Origin: Bacteroidota bacterium
GTDB lineage: Bacteria > Bacteroidota > Bacteroidia > Cytophagales > Cyclobacteriaceae
Direction of reading: 5' to 3'
Assembly (NCBI GenBank): GCA_023417785.1
Contig: JAEZEH010000121.1
Location: forward strand, 1-31,187
DNA length: 31,187 bases
Shown here one piece after another: positions 24,810 through 31,187 of this stretch; within the stretch, counting starts at the first letter, position 1; the number at the start of each line of letters is the position of its first letter. The position numbers were made by a program, and so were the translations under genes. The notes beneath the pieces are model-generated. The model worked only from the letters and a program-made list of their open reading frames with translations. It had not been told where the DNA came from and searched no databases.

Positions 24810-26534
24810 ATGAACAAACAAGTTCTTATCCTTCACCTGTTGATATTGGTAAGTTCGTCGGGGTTTTCACAATCGACGCAGATGTCGACCTATTGCAATC
24901 CGCTGAACGTGGATTATACCTACATGATTTATAATGCATATGACAACCTTTCCTATCGGTCCGGGGCCGATCCGGCTGTGGTAAAGTTTCGCGATGAGTA
25001 TTATATGTTCGTGACACGATCGATGGGTTACTGGCATTCAACCGATCTCAATAACTGGACGTTTATCTCGCCTGAAAAATGGTACTTTCAGGGATCGAAC
25101 GCTCCGGCGGCATTTAACTATAAAGATTCCGTACTCTACGTCGCCGGTGATCCATCTGGTGCGATGAGTATTCTGTACACAGACGATCCCAAAAGAGGAG
25201 ACTGGAAGGCTGTACCTGGTATCCTTCACAATTTGCAGGATCCCGCCTTTTTCATCGATGACGATGGCCAGGCCTACATTTTCTGGGGATCATCCAACAA
25301 ATATCCCATCCGTGGCAAGACGCTGGATCGCAAGGACCGTTTCCGCCCTTCGGATAAGATCCATGAGTTGTTCAACCTCGACATGGATAAACACGGCTGG
25401 GAAAGGTTCGGTGAAAACCATGGCGACACGGTACTGGGCGGATACATCGAAGGCCCCTGGCTAACAAAACACAACGATACGTATTATATGCAGTATGCGG
25501 CCCCGGGTACAGAGTTCAACGTATATGGCGATGGCGTCTATACCAGTAAGTCACCACTCGGCCCCTATACGTATGCGCCGAACAATCCCGTGTTCTACAA
25601 ACCGGGAGGTTTTATCAACGGCGCCGGCCATGGAAGTACCGTGGAAGGTCCCGATGGACGTTATTGGCATTTCGGGTCGATGGCTGTTTCCATTAACGTA
25701 AACTGGGAACGTCGTCTTTGCATGTATCCGGCGTATTTTGATAAAGACGGTTTGATGTACAGCAACACGGCCTACGGAGATTATCCCCATTTTGCGCCAG
25801 CCGTTCCCGGCAAGGCCGGCGATTTTGCCGGATGGATGTTGCTCTCTTACAAAAAGCCGGTAACCACGTCAACACAGCAGGACAATCATAGTGGCTCAAA
25901 TCTGGTGGACGAAAATGTAAAGACTTTCTGGCTTGCAGAAGACAGCGGCGATAAACAATGGGTGGAAATCGACCTTCAAAATGCATCATGGGTTCATGCT
26001 ATCCAAATCAACTACCACGATCATGAGTCACGGATGTATGGCCGGATACCAGGACTCTATCACCGTTACATCGTTGAGGGGTCTACAGACCGCAACAACT
26101 GGGCGGTGCTGGTTGACAGAGGAAACAGTTATAAAGATGTTCCAAATGACTATGTTGAGCTGGCTTCCCCCAGGAATGTTCGTTATGTGCGTTATCGAAA
26201 CATTCACGTACCCACTTCCAATCTTGCTATTTCCGACTTCCGGGTCTTCGGCAAAGGTAACGGTAAACTCCCTGCAACCGTAAAGGGTTTCACTGTAACC
26301 CGTAAGAGTGACCGGCGTGATGCCCAGCTAAGATGGAACGCGGTGCCTGGTAGTCAGGGATACAATATTCGGTGGGGAATCGCTCCGGATAAGCTATACA
26401 GTTCGTGGCTGGTTTATGGCGACACTTCGCTTCTGTTTAAAAGCCTCACAGTAGACCAGTCGTATTATTTCACCATCGAAGCATTCAACGAAAACGGAAT
26501 ATCGGAAAAGACAAAACCGATGAAGGTTGAATAA
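24810..26534 (+). CDS. Exported GH43 glycoside hydrolase with discoidin-like and Fn3-like modules
   Basis: A 574-residue protein starting with signal peptide MNKQVLILHLLILVSSSGFSQ. The five-bladed propeller domain of family GH43 covers about residues 25-330. The three expected acids are visible: Asp54 in GADPAVVKF (base), Asp144 in QDPAFFIDDDG (pKa modulator) and Glu214 in YIEGPWL (acid). GH43 enzymes act on arabinose-, xylose- or galactose-containing plant glycans. Residues about 345-485 look like an F5/8 type C (CBM32-like) module (NLVDENVKTFWLAED; VRYVRYRNIHVP), and 490-574 like fibronectin type III. No type IX secretion tail is seen. The frame is open 45 codons further upstream, but that sequence is not protein-like. 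Not next to a SusCD pair, so it may work with the CE15-like esterase encoded 4.7 kb away. Confidence 0.9.
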   Translation: MNKQVLILHLLILVSSSGFSQSTQMSTYCNPLNVDYTYMIYNAYDNLSYRSGADPAVVKFRDEYYMFVTRSMGYWHSTDLNNWTFISPEKWYFQGSNAPAAFNYKDSVLYVAGDPSGAMSILYTDDPKRGDWKAVPGILHNLQDPAFFIDDDGQAYIFWGSSNKYPIRGKTLDRKDRFRPSDKIHELFNLDMDKHGWERFGENHGDTVLGGYIEGPWLTKHNDTYYMQYAAPGTEFNVYGDGVYTSKSPLGPYTYAPNNPVFYKPGGFINGAGHGSTVEGPDGRYWHFGSMAVSINVNWERRLCMYPAYFDKDGLMYSNTAYGDYPHFAPAVPGKAGDFAGWMLLSYKKPVTTSTQQDNHSGSNLVDENVKTFWLAEDSGDKQWVEIDLQNASWVHAIQINYHDHESRMYGRIPGLYHRYIVEGSTDRNNWAVLVDRGNSYKDVPNDYVELASPRNVRYVRYRNIHVPTSNLAISDFRVFGKGNGKLPATVKGFTVTRKSDRRDAQLRWNAVPGSQGYNIRWGIAPDKLYSSWLVYGDTSLLFKSLTVDQSYYFTIEAFNENGISEKTKPMKVE

Positions 26535-26538
26535 CCGT

Positions 26539-26555
26539 TAATCATGAGTTGATTA
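26539..26555. terminator. Small hairpin between convergent GH43 and DUF1264 genes
   Basis: Arms TAATCA at 26539-26544 and TGATTA at 26550-26555 with a 5-nt loop, exactly in the 29-bp gap between two converging stops. The stem is AT-rich and no T-tract follows, so a bidirectional terminator is only suggested by position. Confidence 0.3.
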
Positions 26556-26563
26556 CCGACCAA

Positions 26564-27319
26564 TCAGTGTCTGTGGCGAGCGCTATCGGCCTTGTCGGTT
26601 ATTATAAACTGGCGTATCTCGCCTTTTTCCCAGGCGTTTGCAAGTGGATCTACAGCTGGCATCGGAATGTCTTCACGTTGTTTTTTCTTTTCCGCGGCCG
26701 ATACGTCAAATCGTTCGTCGCGATCGCGAAGCAACTTCGGGTCAAGTTGTCCATCTTTCGTGAAACCCATCATAATCATTGGAGATCCTACCGGCAACTC
26801 GAACTCCTGGTCTGTATGCCAGGTATGGATTGTTTTTCCATAGGTGGAAACGAGCTTTTCCATTAGTTCCCGTTCTGCGATGTCAGGCAACCCTGGGGCT
26901 ATCAGTGTTCCCGACTTTACCTCATAATGGTGCGAGTGCCAGAGTTTTTTCTCTTCGTCATCCAGTGTTTTAAACAACCGTTCAGTGATAATGTATTCGA
27001 CACCCATCAGTTTTGCATCTCCGCCGTTGCCATCATATATCACGGCCTGATACACATCTTCGTTCAGCTGGGATACGTAATGGTGGGCCTCCATTTGTGC
27101 ATTAATGTTACCATTGTAGAAATGGAAACCGTCGAGATATGCGTTTATTTTTTTCAGTGGCCCCGCGCTTTGCAATAAATCGGCACCGGCGTCAAGAACC
27201 TGGCTTTTCGCGGACTTCTCCTCACCGGGTGCCTGTACATTGGAATCTGTGTTATTTCCACCGCAGCCTGATGCTAGCAGGAGGCATACGGCGGCAAGGA
27301 ATGGCAAGTATGTTTTCAT
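26564..27319 (-). CDS. DUF1264 (oil-body-associated-protein-like) lipoprotein
   Basis: A 251-residue protein with lipoprotein signal MKTYLPFLAAVCLLLASGC (Cys19), preferred over a start 14 codons upstream. After a short Asn/Ser/Gln-rich spacer, residues about 65-215 match DUF1264, the domain of plant oil-body-associated proteins: HHYVSQLNEDVYQAVIYDG, then MGVEYIITERLF, EEKKLWHSHHYEVKSGTLI, STYGKTIHTWHTDQ and GSPMIMMGFTKDGQ. Its many conserved histidines (WHSHHYEV, IHTWH) suggest metal binding, which is inference. Biochemical function of the family is not established. It is convergent with the GH43 gene and divergent from the CHAT gene, with a CCACC/GGTGG 5-bp inverted repeat at 27358-27372 in the divergent gap. 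Confidence 0.85.
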   Translation of the reverse strand: MKTYLPFLAAVCLLLASGCGGNNTDSNVQAPGEEKSAKSQVLDAGADLLQSAGPLKKINAYLDGFHFYNGNINAQMEAHHYVSQLNEDVYQAVIYDGNGGDAKLMGVEYIITERLFKTLDDEEKKLWHSHHYEVKSGTLIAPGLPDIAERELMEKLVSTYGKTIHTWHTDQEFELPVGSPMIMMGFTKDGQLDPKLLRDRDERFDVSAAEKKKQREDIPMPAVDPLANAWEKGEIRQFIITDKADSARHRH

Positions 27320-27480
27320 AGATGAAAATTCGGTTCGTTTTATATAAAAACATACGCCCACCCGTTTGGTGGATTAATTATTCTGCTCACCATGAAATGC
27401 CGCAGCGTTTGAAAAATCTGAAAAATGGCCCGCGGCAAGGCTTTTGGCTCCAACGCGATTTTTTTTTATGTTTGAAGATT

Positions 27481-30400
27481 ATGCCACTAACCTTTCGACG
27501 TCGCGGGCGCGTATTAACCGCGTTGGCTCTCGTGATTATCTGGGCAGGAATAAATTCCGCTCATGCCCAGGAAAATACGCGATTCGAAATGCGCAGTGGT
27601 TATGATGGAAATGCAACCGATCCGAATTATGTTCTTAAGAAAGGTGAGGAGCTCTCGCTAAGCTGGGGCCTTTTTCCGGACGGTTTCTCCCAAATCAATA
27701 CACTCGCCGGACAGTTCTCCGTGTACCTTTCGAAGGACAAGAATCTTGATAAATCGGATCAGCTGTATCTGACAAGAACCGTAGAGGTAACGTTTTATCA
27801 ATACCGGACAGACACCATCCCTGAAATCATTCCGGCCGGAAACCATTTTCTTATCTGTACATTTACGACGGAACAATCCGGGTTTGAGAAAACCTGTGAG
27901 GCGCTTACCCGCACCGTGATGGTCATGGACGTCACCACTGCACTGCAGAGCGTGACGATCAGTCACTTCAAAACATCCGAATACGAGCACAATACAAAAC
28001 TTGACGTCAGCCTCGAGCTTCATACAAAGTGTTGTGCCGAAGCAATGGGAAATCTCAACGGTTATCTGAAAGTATTTTTGAGTACGGATACGTCGCTTAA
28101 CGGTAAACACATTGAACTGGCTACTTTTTATCCGGATCAGACTGTAACTGATGGCAGCAATGTCTTGCGGTTTCAGCAGGATTTGATTTCCGTTCCCGCG
28201 TTCGATGAATATCAATTTGTCGTTGTTTCTCTTGAAGAAGCCTATTTCGCGAATGCGTACAGGAACAAATTTAACAAACGTTACAGCACACCACTTAAGG
28301 TCGTCACCGATGTGGCCGATGTCAACGCACACCGTCGGAAAGATCATCCCTGGCTGACGTACGGGACCTTTAAAGTTGATCCAGCCGGCCTGGAAGGTAT
28401 GGATACGGAAAGTTTGTCAAAGGCTGCCGACACCTTTTATGATCTGATAGAACAAGTCCTGATTGCTGCCGCGAAACCAGACGCAGCTGCCTTCCTCGAA
28501 GCGGCAGACTCGGCATTTGCGCACGTAGGCCGGAATGAGGTCAGCTCATTGTTGTATGTCCATCCCAACACTGTCTCGGCTTTATATTCTCTTTACTACG
28601 ACATTGCAGAAAACGATCCAACGTTTGGGGCATATGCTGATCTCGAAAAGATTGGCTTCAGGCTCGGCGAGGCAATGAACATGGCAACGCTTATGGACAG
28701 CGCATATGCAAGATTGCACCGGAGTATCTTTCCGGAAGATCTCGATGTCACCAACGCGGTTGAGAGTTCAGGCTATTTCAATACAGAGGGCGGGGATCCG
28801 TTCCGTCACGGCGCGATTCGCAATCCTGTTTTGTGGCGGGACGTATCGGCTCCCGCGGTGGACCATTATCTCAGGATCTCAGAATTTGAAGAAGCGGATC
28901 TGATCATCACCATTGTGCGTCAGGTGTATGACCGTGCGCTCGGGATAGGTCGACTCGCCACCCCGCTCACGCAGAAATACCCGCGCGCGGGCTACCTGAC
29001 CGACGCGCTGGTCCACGACAGTGATGTGTGGGAGTTCTATCTCGCCGCCCTGCGTTTTTATTCCGTCATCGGGGACTACGACGCGGGAATTTCGATCTAT
29101 AATCAACTTGCTATGTTGTCGCGTTCGCGGGAGGAAATTTTCCTGACCGATTTTCGCAAAGCGTCAGCAGGTTTTTTCGAAACGTTCCATGCCTTTGAAA
29201 AAGCCGACTCATTGTATCGCACCCTCGATGCGTTTCATATTCAACGATCGGAGAAACTTGATAGTCCGGTGGAAGCGTGCTATGCTTTCAATAGCGCCGC
29301 ATTTCAACAACGGCTAGCCCCCAATGCGAATGCCATGGCGACAGGTAAAGACTTCGCCAAAAAGTTTTCGGAGGCGAAGGATGGCGGTTCCTGGTTTGCG
29401 TTCGACGAGCTCGTTAACGATAAGTCTACAGCGTTCAAGTACGGAATCTTTTCCATTCCTGGCTACGACACATATTATCTTTCCCGGATACAAATGTTGC
29501 AGACCCAGGATCAGTACTTTGCTGCGTCGGAATTGCAAAAGGATCTTGCATTTTTTCTCGCGCGTGATAAACGATATGAAGATGCTTTCGCAGTTTATCA
29601 GTCACTTTTTCCCGTAGAAAATGTTAAACTCACGGCGTTCCGCGGTTCATTCAATGAAGAAGCCCAGCTTTTTAACACCGCTGGTCACATGAACGAATTC
29701 AGCCGGTACGTCAATCTCCTGCTCGAAATGCCGGCAAGCCTGCCGGAGACTGTCCGGCACGAGGCGCTAATGACGGGGTTCGAACAAATGTTGTTTTATC
29801 ATTCATTCATACTGCGAGGGAACTTCAGGCTGTTGTACAATGTCATCGAGTCAAAGGATCCCTTCATCCAGGGAAAATTCGAAATATGGAAGGCATACAA
29901 AGCGTTGCTCAACCAGGTCTACGTTTCCGATGATGTGAACACCGAAGACTTAAAAAAAGTGAAGGCTGCGCTGGTTGAGACTGAAAAAGAATTACAGCGT
30001 GTCTCCCGCGATTCGCTTTATTTCCTGGAAGGAAGGCCCGTCGAGTTTGAAAAGTTAAGGGCGCAGCTTAACCCCGGGGAGGTGGCGGTCGAAATGATGC
30101 GGATAAAAGTGAACCATGAACACTACTATGGCGCAGGTATCCGGTACGTTGCGTTTATCGTTACCAAAGAAAGCGAGACACCACACCTCGTATCATGGGA
30201 CACTCCCGGAGAGTTGCTGGAAGGCCGTTACTTCAACTATTATCGAAACTCAATTAAAAACAAGATTACCGACACCATTTCCTACGGCCAGTTTCTGGAG
30301 CCGCTGATGCGACATCTCGGTCCATCCGTAAAGAGGATTCACTTCGCGCCCGATGGCGTGTTCAACCTGCTCAACCCTGCAACGATCGTTAACCCATCGT

Positions 30401-31187
30401 CCGGGGTTTATGTGAACGACGAAGTGGAATTCAATCATATTACCAGCATCGCATCAGTTGGTACCTCCGAAGAATTAGATTTGAAAGATGGTGCATTCTT
30501 TGGATTTCCAAAGTTCACCATGGAAGAGTCGGGTACGAGCAATGCCTTCGCTGGCACATCGCGGCGTACAGGCATGCTTGCTGATCCGGTTGCTGAGCTA
30601 CCCGGAACACGTACCGAAGTTGAAACCATCGGAAAGCTGTTGAAAGACAAAGGTATCCGTGTTAAGACCTACCTGGGCAGCGACGTCACTAAGAAAAACA
30701 TTTACAACACCAGAAAGGCCAGTGTACTTCATTTCGCGACGCACGGGTACTGGCTGGACGAACAATCCTCCGGTACCACTTACACCCCATACGCAAGCTT
30801 ATCGCATTCTGCACTGCTGCTTTCGGGCGCGCAGATTCACGATGCGCATGGATACCACCTCCGCCGCGAAGGCGTTCTCACAGCAGCGGAGATTCAGAAT
30901 CTGGATCTGTTTGGAACCGACCTCGTTGTGCTTTCCGCGTGCGAGACCGGTCTGGGAGAAGTTGTTCCCGGTGAAGGCATCTATGGCCTCCGTCGCGCTT
31001 TCCAGCGCGCTGGCGTGAAGCACCTTGTATCGTCGCTCTGGAAAGTTGACGACGCCGCTGCGCAGAAGTTTATGCAGTACTTTTATTCATCTCTGGTTGA
31101 GGAAAAGAAAGTCGACACTGCGTTCCAGCACGCTGTAGCCAGATTGAAAGAGCAGTATCCCGAGCCATACTATTGGGGAGCGTTTAC
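27481..31187 (+). CDS. Exported CARDB-like/helical-repeat/CHAT-domain protein (3' end outside window)
   Basis: An open frame of 1235 codons that runs off the window. Start ATG at 27481 gives signal peptide MPLTFRRRGRVLTALALVII, cleaved after SAHA. Residues about 32-275 hold two beta-rich repeats with FSVYLSKDKNLDKSD (from residue 79) and LKVFLSTDTSLNGKH (from 196), the pattern of CARDB-like adhesion modules. Residues about 300-840 are helical and TPR-like. From about 860 a CHAT caspase-like protease domain is visible, with LHFATHGYW (His1088) and VVLSACETGLGE (Cys1154), then GLRRAFQRAGVKHLVSSLWK. Both catalytic residues are intact. CHAT proteins are best known in the cytoplasm, in cleavage cascades and defence; this one is clearly addressed to the envelope. 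Partner and substrate unknown. Confidence 0.88.
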   Translation, partial: MPLTFRRRGRVLTALALVIIWAGINSAHAQENTRFEMRSGYDGNATDPNYVLKKGEELSLSWGLFPDGFSQINTLAGQFSVYLSKDKNLDKSDQLYLTRTVEVTFYQYRTDTIPEIIPAGNHFLICTFTTEQSGFEKTCEALTRTVMVMDVTTALQSVTISHFKTSEYEHNTKLDVSLELHTKCCAEAMGNLNGYLKVFLSTDTSLNGKHIELATFYPDQTVTDGSNVLRFQQDLISVPAFDEYQFVVVSLEEAYFANAYRNKFNKRYSTPLKVVTDVADVNAHRRKDHPWLTYGTFKVDPAGLEGMDTESLSKAADTFYDLIEQVLIAAAKPDAAAFLEAADSAFAHVGRNEVSSLLYVHPNTVSALYSLYYDIAENDPTFGAYADLEKIGFRLGEAMNMATLMDSAYARLHRSIFPEDLDVTNAVESSGYFNTEGGDPFRHGAIRNPVLWRDVSAPAVDHYLRISEFEEADLIITIVRQVYDRALGIGRLATPLTQKYPRAGYLTDALVHDSDVWEFYLAALRFYSVIGDYDAGISIYNQLAMLSRSREEIFLTDFRKASAGFFETFHAFEKADSLYRTLDAFHIQRSEKLDSPVEACYAFNSAAFQQRLAPNANAMATGKDFAKKFSEAKDGGSWFAFDELVNDKSTAFKYGIFSIPGYDTYYLSRIQMLQTQDQYFAASELQKDLAFFLARDKRYEDAFAVYQSLFPVENVKLTAFRGSFNEEAQLFNTAGHMNEFSRYVNLLLEMPASLPETVRHEALMTGFEQMLFYHSFILRGNFRLLYNVIESKDPFIQGKFEIWKAYKALLNQVYVSDDVNTEDLKKVKAALVETEKELQRVSRDSLYFLEGRPVEFEKLRAQLNPGEVAVEMMRIKVNHEHYYGAGIRYVAFIVTKESETPHLVSWDTPGELLEGRYFNYYRNSIKNKITDTISYGQFLEPLMRHLGPSVKRIHFAPDGVFNLLNPATIVNPSSGVYVNDEVEFNHITSIASVGTSEELDLKDGAFFGFPKFTMEESGTSNAFAGTSRRTGMLADPVAELPGTRTEVETIGKLLKDKGIRVKTYLGSDVTKKNIYNTRKASVLHFATHGYWLDEQSSGTTYTPYASLSHSALLLSGAQIHDAHGYHLRREGVLTAAEIQNLDLFGTDLVVLSACETGLGEVVPGEGIYGLRRAFQRAGVKHLVSSLWKVDDAAAQKFMQYFYSSLVEEKKVDTAFQHAVARLKEQYPEPYYWGAF

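Noticed and set aside
18805..26534. A xylan polysaccharide utilisation locus joining the CE15-like esterase and the GH43 enzyme
   Set aside because: The two genes are 4.7 kb apart, on opposite strands, separated by DoxX, PLD-like and phosphate transport genes, with no SusCD pair beside them.
27658..28347. 229-codon leftward open frame opposite the CHAT protein gene
   Set aside because: The rightward frame is continuous for 1235 codons with a signal peptide and CHAT motifs; the leftward frame has no domain.
27481..31187. Calling the CHAT protein a CRISPR type III-E or other cytoplasmic defence effector
   Set aside because: No Cas, nuclease or repeat array is in the window and the protein has a clear export signal.

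Overview
The window reads as chromosomal DNA of a member of the Bacteroidota, most likely a soil or plant-litter Cytophagales-type bacterium. The signs are a SusC/SusD-type outer-membrane pair, many Sec and lipoprotein signal peptides, start codons without Shine-Dalgarno sequences, exported glycan-active enzymes (CE15-like esterase, GH43) and a hybrid kinase with several receiver domains. The genus is inference; there is no rRNA or other marker gene. No tRNA, rRNA, CRISPR array, IS element or prophage was seen. Both ends of the window cut a gene.

Region 1 (1-4619, + strand) is a tightly packed signalling operon: a large hybrid histidine kinase (GAF, coiled coil, HisKA, HATPase, three receivers; probably cut at its 5' end), a single-domain receiver, a CheR methyltransferase and a CheB methylesterase without receiver. 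Gaps are 1-3 bp. No CheA, CheW or chemoreceptor is visible. A convergent two-domain exported thioredoxin-like protein follows (4770-5909, -), then a 611-bp divergent gap.

Region 2 (6521-14192, + strand) is the most distinctive part: SusC-like TonB-dependent receptor, SusD-like lipoprotein, small unknown lipoprotein, an aminotransferase with a twin-arginine export signal, and, after a good intrinsic terminator, an AEC-family permease. Together they suggest uptake of an amino-containing ligand, transamination in the periplasm and transport of the product across the inner membrane. That route is inference. A convergent GNAT acetyltransferase closes the block.

Region 3 (14695-18535, - strand) holds a C-terminal remnant of an S41-type peptidase, an AraC regulator with a GyrI-like effector domain, and a row of small exported, membrane or unknown proteins, including a TonB C-terminal domain protein.

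Region 4 (18805-24624) has a CE15-like glucuronoyl esterase diverging from a DoxX gene across a short gap with a strong 16-bp palindrome. DoxX overlaps by 4 bp a PLD-like protein whose HxK motif is lost. Then come a PiT phosphate transporter with a PhoU-like tail and a small helical protein.

Region 5 (24810-31187) carries a GH43 enzyme with discoidin-like and Fn3-like modules, a DUF1264 lipoprotein (relative of plant oil-body-associated proteins), and a large exported protein with two CARDB-like repeats, a helical middle and a C-terminal CHAT caspase-like protease domain, cut by the window end.
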